A stretch of 62,814 bases of DNA from Streptomyces smaragdinus (GCF_009604385.1 NZ_WEGJ01000039.1:1-62814), one strand, 5' to 3'; shown: positions 23,401 through 32,360, counted from the first letter of the stretch. Numbers and translations are program-made. The notes: a model not told the origin generated them from the sequence alone.

Positions 23401-25221
23401 AGTGGCACCGATCGCGATGTGATGGTTCAGCCTTGCAGCGAACTCGAGGAGGTGATGCGCACCCCGAACGGCGCCACGCCTTCTCCGCTGGACGCGGTAC
23501 GTACCGGACCCATCGTCAAGGTAAGGGTCCCGGTCGATCGGGAGACGATGCTGCGGCTCATCGACCGCGAACTGGATCTCGGGCTCGGACCAGCAGGTCG
23601 TCGTGCAGTGCTGGAGCATCAGGAGCGAATGGAGCGCGACAGCGCGATTCGGCGGGTGAAGAACGAGGTTCGGGACTCCGACGACGTGGTCCGCAAGATC
23701 GAGCTGCTCGTCGGTTCGGACGCGTTGCTGATCGGTCTCCCGCCGGGGCTCGCCGACGCCGAGGCCGAGGTGAACGGAGGGGTGGAGCCTTCCGCCCACC
23801 GAATTGCGCAGATGGCGTTCAACGCGCACGGCGATGCGGTACTGCAGCAACATGCCCGTGACATTCAGGCTCGCATTCCGTCCGCCCCAGTCAGTTACAC
23901 GGGCTCGGCGGCAGCTGTCGCGTTCGTGTCGGAACTCAAGCTTCCGGCAGCATTCGCGGGTAGTCGGACGCCTGCACCTCCGGTCACCGAGATCGTGGAC
24001 GGACCGCGGAACTTTCCTCATCTGCACGCCTACCAGGAGGACCTCGTCCGCAATATCTCCACCATGCTCGACCGACTGGCTCCACAGCGCGGGATGCTCT
24101 CGTTGCCTACAGGCGCCGGCAAGACACGAGTGACCTCGGAGGCCGTCATCCGATGGGTCAAACAGGTCGGTGACCTGGAGGGACCGATCTTGTGGATCGC
24201 GCAGACCGAGGAGCTGTGCGAGCAGGCCGTACAGAGCTGGAAGTTCGTATGGAGCAAGATGGGGGCCGAGCGGCAGCTCACCATCGGTCGGTTGTGGAGT
24301 GGCAACGAGGTGGCGGAGGTCGTCGACAACCCACACCTTGTCGTGGCCACTGACGCCAAGCTGGAGCGCTGCCTGTCCGGCGATCAGTACGCATGGCTTC
24401 GGCAGGCGGCGCTGGTGATCGTCGACGAGGCCCACACCGCGGTCACCAAGCGGTACACATGGATTCTGGAGCAGCTCGGACTCACGCAGTACGAGACCAG
24501 GCGACACCTGCTCGGCCTGACCGCCACCCCATTCCGCAACACCAACGAGGCGGAAACGCAGCGTCTGGTGCGCAGGTTCGGCGACCGGCGACTTGACCAG
24601 GGCGTCTTTCCGTCGGGCGATCCGTACAAGGATCTCCAGGAACTGGGCATGCTCGCTCAGGTCGAGCACCGAACCCTGGAGGGCGGCAGTATCGAGCTGA
24701 CGCACGACGAGAAGCTCCTCGCGGAGCGGATGGCCGTGCTGTCCCGACCGGCCGAACAGCGCTTGGCCGACGACCACGCCCGTAGCCTGCGCATCGTGAA
24801 GGAGATTGAGTCCTTCCCCAAGGATTGGCCCGTCCTGGTCTTCGCGACCTCCGTGGATCACGCGAAGTACCTCACGGCCATGCTCAATGACCGTGGCGTT
24901 CGATCTGCGGCCGTGGACTCGACGACCAGTGCACAGGACCGACGCGCGCGAATCAACCATTTCCGTGAGGGACGTATCCGAGTGCTGACAAACTACGGAG
25001 TCCTCACCCAGGGATTCGACGCACCTGCCACGCGTGCCGTGGTTGTCGCACGACCCGTGTACAGCACCAATGTGTACCAGCAGATGATCGGACGTGGCCT
25101 GCGCGGTCCGAAGAACGGCGGTAAGGACACCTGCCTGATCCTCAACGTCAAGGACAACATCGACAACTTCGAGAACCAGCTGGCCTTCACTCAGTTCGAG
25201 CACCTGTGGAGTCGGAAGTGA
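20452..25221 (+). CDS. GHKL-ATPase / SF2-helicase fusion protein
   Basis: A 1589-aa protein. ATG 20452 is the first good start (AGGAT 6-7 nt upstream); the frame is open further but runs through low-quality sequence. Residues about 40-160 form a sacsin/HSP90-like GHKL site: LFELVQNAADE (Glu52, Asn56), YCANEGNAVT and GQIGRFGVGVKSVLV. Residues about 160-1190 are unassigned. Residues about 1200-1580 are a helicase: Walker A PTGAGKT (1219-1225), DEAH (1325-1328), GLTATPFR (about 1355), FATSVDHAKYL, then QMIGRGLRG (about 1544). One chain thus joins a conformational ATPase clamp to a DNA translocase. The stop overlaps the next start (GTGA). It is probably the motor or sensor of the DISARM-like array. 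Confidence 0.9.
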   Translation: MSELNTPVLRTVLDQSTRVLRTYAVDAGLVAEHANGERRITQGGYGDRQLFELVQNAADEIADHPGGVVHVVLTAQHLYCANEGNAVTPEGAETILRMSMSKKRGGQIGRFGVGVKSVLVVTDTPQFFSRTGSFGFDRAWSFEQIKAVPGVAGRYGEDFDAPVLRMARPLDEAAERAGDPVLDELLGWATTVVRLPLLPGADRRLGRDMHGGRFEGQTEVREEFPIGFQLFSPHVAKVVLEDRRPRPVNRRVLTVRQDGGVRTVAEERTGAALATSAWQVFSVTHEPGAAARADAGELHDRVTLDVSWAVPALEKDPKSGLYGSSRARGRGRFWSFFPTKYEMSLSGMLNGAWKTNEDRQNLLDSSAFNVEMINVAADLVIDSLPELSPAEDPAAYLPLLPGRTKESISWADLQLIQSVWTRAAVRPSLPDQDGVLRAPSELRMHPRVDREDHKRFSDWLRMWNECPGRPANWLHPSVEADSLRSGKVEHIREAAKQERASVREWLEALAACGTAEASAVAVRILADMIQSRSAHAVEAREARIVLTEEHGLVAPVPGQVFRRAEHGGLRESLVYVVGDLADDPSLARALSVIGINEADAEGRFISVLDQGFDNYRDGEWQRFWELFRRAGQARMSHKLQERVPEPKDTLRVRTADGRWRLVRDCMLPGAVVTAGRDPSIALDLTFHSDDSAYLHQIGLRERPSSGHRPQEGEEWFDEYRDALHTAYLHKLDDRAPRPAEKTMKVEGAAIGGPLHLFRDLSEVSRAAFLRALPDDAVVDLWTRHYGRQANLRQPVKSPIRWMLRKYGTVATSQGIVQLKDAVGPQLADYRDVLPVAEGLSEEKARKLGLPTSIGDVPGDRWEALLDEVSRSEDDAFVGRTYVMLTRFEAEFPEDSLTRCRIGDEWGTRADNEITVAVGTVQYQALRTEQLPALLVPTAGDADLMVEKWGMLRFTDVISKETREVPDGPPVELLELYPSLRQRLSGTDRDVMVQPCSELEEVMRTPNGATPSPLDAVRTGPIVKVRVPVDRETMLRLIDRELDLGLGPAGRRAVLEHQERMERDSAIRRVKNEVRDSDDVVRKIELLVGSDALLIGLPPGLADAEAEVNGGVEPSAHRIAQMAFNAHGDAVLQQHARDIQARIPSAPVSYTGSAAAVAFVSELKLPAAFAGSRTPAPPVTEIVDGPRNFPHLHAYQEDLVRNISTMLDRLAPQRGMLSLPTGAGKTRVTSEAVIRWVKQVGDLEGPILWIAQTEELCEQAVQSWKFVWSKMGAERQLTIGRLWSGNEVAEVVDNPHLVVATDAKLERCLSGDQYAWLRQAALVIVDEAHTAVTKRYTWILEQLGLTQYETRRHLLGLTATPFRNTNEAETQRLVRRFGDRRLDQGVFPSGDPYKDLQELGMLAQVEHRTLEGGSIELTHDEKLLAERMAVLSRPAEQRLADDHARSLRIVKEIESFPKDWPVLVFATSVDHAKYLTAMLNDRGVRSAAVDSTTSAQDRRARINHFREGRIRVLTNYGVLTQGFDAPATRAVVVARPVYSTNVYQQMIGRGLRGPKNGGKDTCLILNVKDNIDNFENQLAFTQFEHLWSRK

Positions 25222-27122
25222 CGGATGCCTACCTTGACAGCCCGTCGCTGAGCGACGAGCAGCAGGCCGTCGTCCAGCAGCCCTGGGACGCGCGCGTCCT
25301 GGTCACGGCCGGCGCCGGGGCAGGCAAGACTCACACCCTCGTTCGACGACTCGATGCGTTGTGCGGAGCCGAGGATCCTGAGGAAGGGTTGGAGGCCGCA
25401 GAGATCCTCGTCCTCACCTTCTCCCGCGCAGCGGCCCGGGAGCTGCGCGAGCGCATTGCGCGGCACGGGGATCGGGCCCGACGGGTACGGGCGCAGACGT
25501 TCGACGCCTGGGCGTACGGGCTGCTTCGACAGGCGTACCCGAATCACGACTGGAGTGCGACCGGCTTCGACGAGCGCATCCGGGCTGCCGAGGAAGCTGT
25601 TGCGAAAGGTGCCCTGGAGGCCGGTGAGGCCATTCCTCCGGCTCACGTGGTGATCGACGAGGTTCAGGATCTGGTCGGGGACAGGCGATGCCTGGTGCAG
25701 ACGTTGCTCGACCGCTATCAGGACGCGAGCGGCTTCACCGTGGTGGGCGACGCGGCCCAGTTCGTGTACGGATTCCAGATCCGCGACCTCAACGAGCGTG
25801 CCGACGAGACCAATATGTTCTTCGACTGGCTCCGCGGCTCCTTTCCCGACGATCTGGTGGAGCTGCACCTGACGGAGAACTTTCGTGCCACGACGTCCGA
25901 GGCCCGTGTCGCGCTGGTCCACGGACCTCGGCTCCAACAGGTCACGGACGACGACAAGGCGTTGCCACTCTACGAGGAGCTGCGCGAACTGCTTCTCGAT
26001 CCTCGGAACGGGACGGGTGATCTGACCGACCCGTTCGTCCTCGACGGACTCCGGGCTGCTCCCGACACCTGCGCGATCCTCACTCGGGACAATCGCCAGG
26101 CCCTGACGATCTCGCAGCTCCTGCACGAAAACGGCGTCGAGCATCAGCTGCGACGTCCTCTGGAGGAGCGACCGGTGCCCGCCTGGGTGGCCGAGCTCAT
26201 GCGCAGAACCGAGGTCACCACCCTGTCCGAAGCGCGATTCCGGTCGCTGCTCGGAGACATCCCTCTGCCCTACGACCCCGAGCCCGATGTCCTGTGGCCG
26301 GTGCTTCGCCGAGCCGCTCGCGGAGCCGGCCGCGGTGTCGTCGATATGGACCGCCTCCGGCGAATGATCGCCGCCGGAGGCTTCCCCGACGAGCTCGCCG
26401 ACCCGGAGACCGCCCGGGTCACGGTGTCCACTGTGCATCGGGCGAAGGGGTTGGAGTTCGACCGAGTGATCATCCTGACTCCACCCGGCGTTGCGGAACT
26501 GCGCAAACAATACGGGGCGGAGCTCGACCTGCCGGCGGAGGCCCGTGCGCTGTACGTGGCCATGACCCGAGCGCGTCGTGACCTGTACTTCACGACTCCT
26601 CCGGAGATGCCGATCCTGAGAAGAGTCAATGGTCGCAGGAACGGCCGTCAGTTCCGCGGCGGCTGGAAGGCCTATCTTCGGTACGGGATCGTCGTCGAGG
26701 CCGGTGACGTCTGCCGCGATGTTCCCCCCGCCCACGAGATCGGTGCCGTCTCCGCGCAGGCGTACCTCCTGGAGCGGGTCCGCTCCGGAGACGAGGTGAT
26801 CCTGCGTAAACGCCACGACCTTCCTCTCGGCGAACAGCAGAGCCCGCCATACGCCGTGATGCATGGGGAGAAGGAGATCGGAGAGGCGTCCGAGAGCTTT
26901 CGTACGGGGTTGTTCGAGGTTCAGAAGGTGAGTCGCCGATGGGAGCCGGCATGGCCCGACGAGATTCATGAGCTGCGGGTGGACACCCTGGAATCTGTGG
27001 CAGGCAGCCCGGCAGCCGGTGCCAACGCCGGCCTGGGGGACCGTGGGGTATGGATCGTTCCACGGATTACTGGCATCGGAAGATACCGCTGGTCGACCGA
27101 AGACGAGGGGCAGCACGAATGA
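25218..27122 (+). CDS. UvrD/Rep-like SF1 DNA helicase
   Basis: A 634-aa protein. The GTG at 25218 overlaps the upstream stop and has GGAG 7 nt before it; a GTG at 25206 is less well placed. Motif I is TAGAGAGKTHT (Lys37). Motif Ia is LVLTFSRAAARELRER. Motif II is VVIDEVQDL (about 145-153). Motif III is VVGDAAQFVYGFQ. Motif IV is LTENFRATT. Motif V is STVHRAKGLEFDRV. Motif VI is ALYVAMTRARRDLYF. The last 130 residues are extra and contain no nuclease motif. It should unwind or translocate on DNA 3' to 5'. It is coupled on both sides (GTGA, ATGA) to the GHKL-helicase and the DrmA-like gene, so it is an integral subunit and not a housekeeping helicase. Confidence 0.9.
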   Translation: MTDAYLDSPSLSDEQQAVVQQPWDARVLVTAGAGAGKTHTLVRRLDALCGAEDPEEGLEAAEILVLTFSRAAARELRERIARHGDRARRVRAQTFDAWAYGLLRQAYPNHDWSATGFDERIRAAEEAVAKGALEAGEAIPPAHVVIDEVQDLVGDRRCLVQTLLDRYQDASGFTVVGDAAQFVYGFQIRDLNERADETNMFFDWLRGSFPDDLVELHLTENFRATTSEARVALVHGPRLQQVTDDDKALPLYEELRELLLDPRNGTGDLTDPFVLDGLRAAPDTCAILTRDNRQALTISQLLHENGVEHQLRRPLEERPVPAWVAELMRRTEVTTLSEARFRSLLGDIPLPYDPEPDVLWPVLRRAARGAGRGVVDMDRLRRMIAAGGFPDELADPETARVTVSTVHRAKGLEFDRVIILTPPGVAELRKQYGAELDLPAEARALYVAMTRARRDLYFTTPPEMPILRRVNGRRNGRQFRGGWKAYLRYGIVVEAGDVCRDVPPAHEIGAVSAQAYLLERVRSGDEVILRKRHDLPLGEQQSPPYAVMHGEKEIGEASESFRTGLFEVQKVSRRWEPAWPDEIHELRVDTLESVAGSPAAGANAGLGDRGVWIVPRITGIGRYRWSTEDEGQHE

Positions 27123-30100
27123 CCGCCGCGCAACAGCACGCCGAGCACTACCGCGTCCGTGACGAGGAAATCCTGGTGGGACTGCGCCGCGAGCTTCTCG
27201 GCCCCGAACCCGATGCAGAACCGGAGGACCGGGACGAAGTCCTTTCCCAGGACGCCCCGATCGATCGGTACCCGACCGGGGTGCTCTACCCCAGGCCCGC
27301 AGGGGCGCAGGCGGCGGCGAGGCTTCGGGAGGATGACGCCGAGCACGAAGGGCTTGATGTCGCACCTGTCCGTACCAGGGACGACATCGAGGAATCGGGT
27401 ACCGCACAGGAACTCGGTGTCGCCTCCGCGCGACGTCCTTCTTCCATGGGACTGACCTTCGCCGTCGATCCCGCCATAAGCGGTGAGATCACGGTCGTCG
27501 CTCGGGCGGCCGTCTACCGACCGACCGATGCCGAAGGCAGGCTGGTTCCGGCCCGCCGTGCGGAGGCACGTACGACTTTGGACCAGCAGGAACACTGGCG
27601 ACGTGAGGTGCTGGTGCTGCCCGAGACGACGCTCGACGTGGCCACGCCCGATCCGAATGTCCGGGTCGATCTCGCCGAGGGCGTCGCACTGCGTGCCAAC
27701 GTTCGTCCCCCTGATCCGGCCGGCGGAACGGTTGCTGTCACGGTCACCCTGGTCAACACCCACAAGGTCGGCGAGCGGGAGCTGCAGGACGCGTTTTCCC
27801 TGTTCCAGTGCGGCCTCGTCGTGCGTGCGGCGAATGGTGCGACCGCGTTCGTGGAACGGCCGGCCCCTGACACCGCCGACGACCTGGATGTCGGGACCAG
27901 TCGGTTGCTGCATCGACATGCGCCCACCTTCGCGGTCGGTCACGGCTGCGCGGCGGAATGGGACTGGACACCTGCGCCCATCGGGATGACCGATGCCCGG
28001 CGGGCGGGAGTGACCGAGGTGCGGAGTGCGTTCGTTCCCTCGGTGGAGGTTCTGCTCACCGACTCCAACCCGGACATCGACAGCTCGTCCCTGTCGATGT
28101 TGGGGCTGGCCGAGAACTCGGACGCCACGATCCTGGCCACTCTGCGTGAGCTGGCAGCCGGATACGAGCGATGGATCGAGCGCAAGGAGGACGAAGCAGC
28201 ACTTCTTGTCGGCACCCAGCACGAGAAACCTGCGGAGGGCCAGACACTTGCCTGCCGCGAGGCTCTCGGGCGGATTCGCGTCGGAATCGAGCTGCTGGCC
28301 GATAAACCGGACCTGATGCAGGCATTCCGACTCGCCAATCGGGCCATGGCCGATCAGCGCGCCCGAAGCGCCTGGGTGAAGAGGGGACGTGCAGGCGTTC
28401 CGGATCCCGCTGCCGGAGCCTGGCGACCGTTCCAGGTCGCGTTCATGCTGCTGTGCCTCGCGGGAATCGACGACCCCGAGCATCCCGACCGTGAACTCTC
28501 GGATCTGCTCTGGTTCCCCACGGGCGGCGGCAAGACCGAGGCATACCTTGGCCTGATTGCCCTGACCGCCTTCCTGAGGCGCATTCGACGGGGTGCGCTG
28601 GGCGGCGGTGTCACCGTCATCATGCGCTACACGCTGCGACTCCTCACCCTGCAGCAGTTCGAACGTGCGTCGATCCTGCTGTGCGCCATGGAGCTGATGC
28701 GCCGTGCCAACCCGTCGGATCTGGGTACCGAGGAATTCTCCCTCGGCATGTGGGTGGGGCGCTCGGCCACACCCAACACCCTGGCGATGGCCGGAGAGAA
28801 GCTGAACGAGCTCCGGGCGGATCTCACGAAGCAGCTCGCGACCGAGAATCCGGTGCAGCTCCAGGCCTGCCCCTGGTGCGGCACCAAGTTGGATGCCCGT
28901 GCGTACGACGTCGACGAAGACGCCAAACGCATGCATGTCCGCTGCCCGAACGACGGATGCGACTTCATCGACGGTCTGCCGGTCCACTTGATCGATGAGG
29001 CGGTGTACGACGCCCGTCCGACCCTGGTGATCGCCACGGTCGACAAGTTCGCTTCGATGCCCTGGCGCCCGGCCACGGCCGCTCTCTTCAACCGCAACGA
29101 ACCGACCGACCTCACCCCGGCACCCGAACTCATCGTCCAGGACGAGCTCCATCTGATCTCCGGCCCACTGGGCACCCTCACCGGCCTCTACGAGACGGCG
29201 GTCGACGCGCTTGCCGACCGTCCCAAGGTGATCGCCTCCACCGCGACGATCCGGCGCGCGGCGGAGCAGGGGCTTCACCTCTTCAACCGGCAGGTCCGTC
29301 AGTTCCCGCCGGCCGGGCTGGACGCCCGCGACTCGTGGTTCGCGGTCGAGGCACCCCGTGAGACGAAGGCCAGCCGCCGCTACGTGGGGCTGTTCGCACC
29401 GGGCACCAGTCAGTCCACGCTGCTCATTCGAACCTACGCCACCTTGCTGCACAGGGCGCAGCAGGCCCGGACCGACGACGAGGTACGTGATGCCTACTGG
29501 AGTCTCGTCGGTTACTTCAACAGTCTGCGGCTCCTCTCTGCCGCCGAGCTCCAGGTCCACGACGACGTCGTCGCGTACCTCGAACTGCTTGCCGAGCGTG
29601 AGGGCGTCACCGTTCGATCCGTCGCCAACTATTCCGAGCTGACGAGCAGGGTCGACGCCACCCAGATCCCCGTACGACTGAAGCGCATCGAGCGCAAGCT
29701 CCCGGACGAGGACGTGGTGGACGTCCTCCTGGCCACGAACATGATCGCCGTCGGCGTCGACGTGGACAGGCTCGGACTGATGGCCGTGATGGGCCAGCCC
29801 CAGACCACCGCGGAGTACATCCAGGCCACCAGCCGGGTCGGCCGCGCCCACCCGGGCCTGGTCGCTGTCATGTTCAACGCCACTCGCTCCCGCGACCGGT
29901 CGCACTACGAGGGCTTCCAGCACTTCCACTCCGCCCTCTACCGTGAGGTGGAGTCCACCTCGGTCACCCCTTTCTCCGCCCGCGCCCGTGAGCGGGGTCT
30001 GCACGCCGTCGTCGTCGCGCTGGCCCGCATCCTGATCCCGCAGGCAAGAGACAACGATGCGGCGGGTCGCGTCCACACCTACGAGCAACGGCTCCGGGGC

Positions 30101-30379
30101 GAAGAGGTCAAGGGCGTGCTCGTCAATCGTGTCCGCGCCATCGACCCGGCTGAGGCAGAAGCTGTGGCGGCCGACTTCGACGAATTCGTCGACTGGTGGT
30201 GCGCCGAGGCCGAAATCCATGGCGGACTGTTCTTCGAGCCCGACCGCCGTCACCCGAATATCCCGTCACTCCTCATGGCGTACGACGATCAATCCGAGGA
30301 CGCCGAAGCCTGGCCCACCTTGTGGAGCCTGCGAGACGTCGATGCCGAAACCGCACTGTTCCTGGAGGCGACCCGATGA
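27119..30379 (+). CDS. drmA: DISARM DrmA-like helicase
   Basis: A 1086-aa protein. The ATG at 27119 overlaps the preceding stop. After an N-terminal region of about 430 residues comes a helicase core: LLWFPTGGGKTEAYLGLIAL (motif I, near residue 467), a Cys4 cluster (C584, C587, C609, C614), motif II as DELH in LIVQDELHLISGP (675-678), STATIRRA (about 707) and YIQATSRVGR (about 902). These are hallmarks of DrmA, the SF2 helicase of DISARM antiphage systems, including the unusual DELH box. DrmA and DrmB form the DISARM core complex. Its neighbour is drmB, again with a 4-nt overlap. The accessory set differs from the two described DISARM classes. Confidence 0.9.
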   Translation: MTAAQQHAEHYRVRDEEILVGLRRELLGPEPDAEPEDRDEVLSQDAPIDRYPTGVLYPRPAGAQAAARLREDDAEHEGLDVAPVRTRDDIEESGTAQELGVASARRPSSMGLTFAVDPAISGEITVVARAAVYRPTDAEGRLVPARRAEARTTLDQQEHWRREVLVLPETTLDVATPDPNVRVDLAEGVALRANVRPPDPAGGTVAVTVTLVNTHKVGERELQDAFSLFQCGLVVRAANGATAFVERPAPDTADDLDVGTSRLLHRHAPTFAVGHGCAAEWDWTPAPIGMTDARRAGVTEVRSAFVPSVEVLLTDSNPDIDSSSLSMLGLAENSDATILATLRELAAGYERWIERKEDEAALLVGTQHEKPAEGQTLACREALGRIRVGIELLADKPDLMQAFRLANRAMADQRARSAWVKRGRAGVPDPAAGAWRPFQVAFMLLCLAGIDDPEHPDRELSDLLWFPTGGGKTEAYLGLIALTAFLRRIRRGALGGGVTVIMRYTLRLLTLQQFERASILLCAMELMRRANPSDLGTEEFSLGMWVGRSATPNTLAMAGEKLNELRADLTKQLATENPVQLQACPWCGTKLDARAYDVDEDAKRMHVRCPNDGCDFIDGLPVHLIDEAVYDARPTLVIATVDKFASMPWRPATAALFNRNEPTDLTPAPELIVQDELHLISGPLGTLTGLYETAVDALADRPKVIASTATIRRAAEQGLHLFNRQVRQFPPAGLDARDSWFAVEAPRETKASRRYVGLFAPGTSQSTLLIRTYATLLHRAQQARTDDEVRDAYWSLVGYFNSLRLLSAAELQVHDDVVAYLELLAEREGVTVRSVANYSELTSRVDATQIPVRLKRIERKLPDEDVVDVLLATNMIAVGVDVDRLGLMAVMGQPQTTAEYIQATSRVGRAHPGLVAVMFNATRSRDRSHYEGFQHFHSALYREVESTSVTPFSARARERGLHAVVVALARILIPQARDNDAAGRVHTYEQRLRGEEVKGVLVNRVRAIDPAEAEAVAADFDEFVDWWCAEAEIHGGLFFEPDRRHPNIPSLLMAYDDQSEDAEAWPTLWSLRDVDAETALFLEATR

Positions 30380-32235
30380 CCCCGCCCCCCTCGCGCCGCC
30401 GCCGCACCGGATCGAACGGTGCGGCGCCCGCCCACAACCTGCGCCGCCAAGGTGCGATCCGCCGTGCTCAGGCGATTACGACGTACGGGGTGGGTGCACT
30501 GGTGGCCGTCGATCAGGAATCCTTCGTCGTTTCCGGGCTCGACGGCGCCGATCAGCACTGGAGTCCGGACGAGTCCAAACGCATTCACGAGCGGCGTCTG
30601 GAGCGCCTTCTCGGCGTCCAGCACTTCCGGATTCCACCGGCGTCGGAGGATACGAGTAGGGACGGCATGCGGGTCCGCCGTTTTCCTCTCATGTACTCCT
30701 GCCCCGAGTGCAACGAGCTGCGCAACCATCGTGACTTCGCTTCGCCGACCGCCAAGAGCATCTGCGGTACCTGCGAGGTGGATCTGGTGCCGTCACGCTT
30801 CGTCGTCGCCTGCGAGGCGGGGCACCTCGACGAGTTTCCTTACTGGCACTGGGTCCACCGCTCCGTCGAAGGCGGGACTACAGCCGGTCGATGCGGAGGG
30901 ACCCTGATGCTGCGCTCTTCCGGCCGCACCGCATCCCTCCGCTCGATCGTCGTCTCATGCACCTGCGGTGTGCCCGAGGCTTCGATGGAGGGGTCGTTTC
31001 GGCGAGGTGCGCTGAAGAATCTGGGTCTGGGATGCCGGGGTACCCGTCCATGGTTGGGCACGTCGGTTCCCGCCGAAGCCTGCTCGTTGACTCCGCGTAC
31101 TCTCCAGCGCGGTTCCTCCGCCTTGTGGCAGCCGGTGCTGAAGTCGGCGCTCTCGATCCCGCCCTGGAGTGACGGAAGCGCCGATCCGCTGGCGGAGCAT
31201 TGGGGCCACCTGCGGGAGATGAACGATCCCGTACACATCGAGATTTACTTGAAGGGGGCCTTCGGCGGGAACACGCCGTTGCCCGTCGACCAAGTCATGG
31301 AACTCCTTCAGGCCGAGTTGGAGGAAGATCCGGTCGACGGGGACGAGGCACCGAGTCTCGACCACCGCTATCGGGCATTGCGCAACAAGGAATACGAGCG
31401 CCTGCGCGCCGGCAACGACGGAAGCGAACGCTCCCGCGACGAGCAATTCATCTGCGAGCGGCCCCGAGGCGACCAGGCGGAACTCGGTCCGCTGGGCATT
31501 ACCGGACCCATGCTGGTCAAGAAGCTGCGCGAGGTCCGTGCCCTGAAAGCCTTCACCCGACTCACCGATCCGGACACAACGACGGAGGCCGACGAGGCCG
31601 CACTCGCTGTCGGTGAATTGAGCTGGCTCCCGGCGATGGAGGTGCGCGGAGAGGGTGTGTTCCTGCGGATGGACGAGGACCGCCTCGCTCGTTGGGAGAG
31701 CCGGCCTGAGGTTGTGAGCCGAGTCGAGCGGATGCGTGCCGCCCACCAGCGTCTGATGGGGGAGCGCGCGTCGGATCCGACCCGCGTCCCGCCATCGCCC
31801 GCCACGCCTCGGATGGTGCTGCTCCATACCCTGGCTCATGTACTGATCAACGAGTGGAGCCTGGAGGCGGGCTATCCGGCGTCCGCGCTCCGTGAGCGGC
31901 TTTATGCGGGCGACACCATGGCAGGCATGCTCGTCTACACAGCCACAAGTGACTCTGCCGGAAGCCTCGGCGGACTGGTCGCCCAAGGCGAGCCGGAACC
32001 GTTGGCACGGGTGATCCGATCCGCCGTACGCCGCGCGAGCTGGTGCTCTTCCGATCCCCTGTGCATCGAGTCGGAGGAATCGGGCACGGGCGGAACGAAC
32101 CTTGCCGCCTGCCACGCCTGCGTGATGCTGCCGGAGACGAGCTGCGAGCACAACAACATCCTGCTGGATCGGGCGCTGCTGGTGGGAACGCCTGAAGAAT
32201 CGGCGCTGGGATGGTTCAGTCCGCTGTTGGGGTGA
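30376..32235 (+). CDS. drmB: DISARM DrmB-like protein (DUF1998)
   Basis: A 619-aa protein. The ATG at 30376 overlaps the drmA stop. The N-terminus (HNLRRQGAIRRAQAITTYGV, then GALVAVD) is typical of DrmB. A Cys cluster follows: CPEC (C109, C112), CGTC (C130, C133) and VACEAGHLDEFPY. The C-terminal DUF1998 region begins near 478 (LLHTLAHVLINEWSLEAGYP), with the YTATSDSAGSLGGL loop, and ends in a second Cys cluster (CSSDPLC, ACHACVMLPETSCEHNN). DrmB partners DrmA and is needed for DISARM activity. It is the last gene of the rightward operon, followed by a strong hairpin. No drmC (PLD nuclease) follows. Confidence 0.9.
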   Translation: MTPPPSRRRRTGSNGAAPAHNLRRQGAIRRAQAITTYGVGALVAVDQESFVVSGLDGADQHWSPDESKRIHERRLERLLGVQHFRIPPASEDTSRDGMRVRRFPLMYSCPECNELRNHRDFASPTAKSICGTCEVDLVPSRFVVACEAGHLDEFPYWHWVHRSVEGGTTAGRCGGTLMLRSSGRTASLRSIVVSCTCGVPEASMEGSFRRGALKNLGLGCRGTRPWLGTSVPAEACSLTPRTLQRGSSALWQPVLKSALSIPPWSDGSADPLAEHWGHLREMNDPVHIEIYLKGAFGGNTPLPVDQVMELLQAELEEDPVDGDEAPSLDHRYRALRNKEYERLRAGNDGSERSRDEQFICERPRGDQAELGPLGITGPMLVKKLREVRALKAFTRLTDPDTTTEADEAALAVGELSWLPAMEVRGEGVFLRMDEDRLARWESRPEVVSRVERMRAAHQRLMGERASDPTRVPPSPATPRMVLLHTLAHVLINEWSLEAGYPASALRERLYAGDTMAGMLVYTATSDSAGSLGGLVAQGEPEPLARVIRSAVRRASWCSSDPLCIESEESGTGGTNLAACHACVMLPETSCEHNNILLDRALLVGTPEESALGWFSPLLG

Positions 32236-32296
32236 GTCGACCGGTCGCAGACGGTCGATCCTTCGGGAAGGTAGGACGGCGTTTCACCGAATTGGT

Positions 32297-32338
32297 ACCT
32301 GCGCGGTGTCCACCGATGGGCGTGGACACCACGCAGGT
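32297..32338. terminator. Strong bidirectional terminator at the right end of the island
   Basis: A 16-bp stem (ACCTGCGCGGTGTCCA / TGGACACCACGCAGGT, one G-T pair) with a 10-nt loop lies between the converging drmB-like and DUF397 genes. Confidence 0.75.
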
Positions 32339-32360
32339 TTGCCCGGCCTTCCTGGATCAG

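Noticed and set aside
22840..25203. A 787-codon frame antisense to the GHKL-helicase gene
   Set aside because: It is a shadow of the third-position GC bias; the sense protein has clear Walker A, DEAH and motif VI.
26966..30253. A 1095-codon open frame antisense to the DrmA-like gene
   Set aside because: It mirrors a GC-rich coding strand, has no ribosome binding site and no family motif, while the plus strand encodes a full helicase with 4-nt overlaps on both sides.
12872..32235. BREX, Dnd/Ssp or Pgl systems
   Set aside because: No PglZ, BrxL, BrxC, DndB-E or SspABCD-like motifs are present; the recognisable core is DrmA/DrmB.
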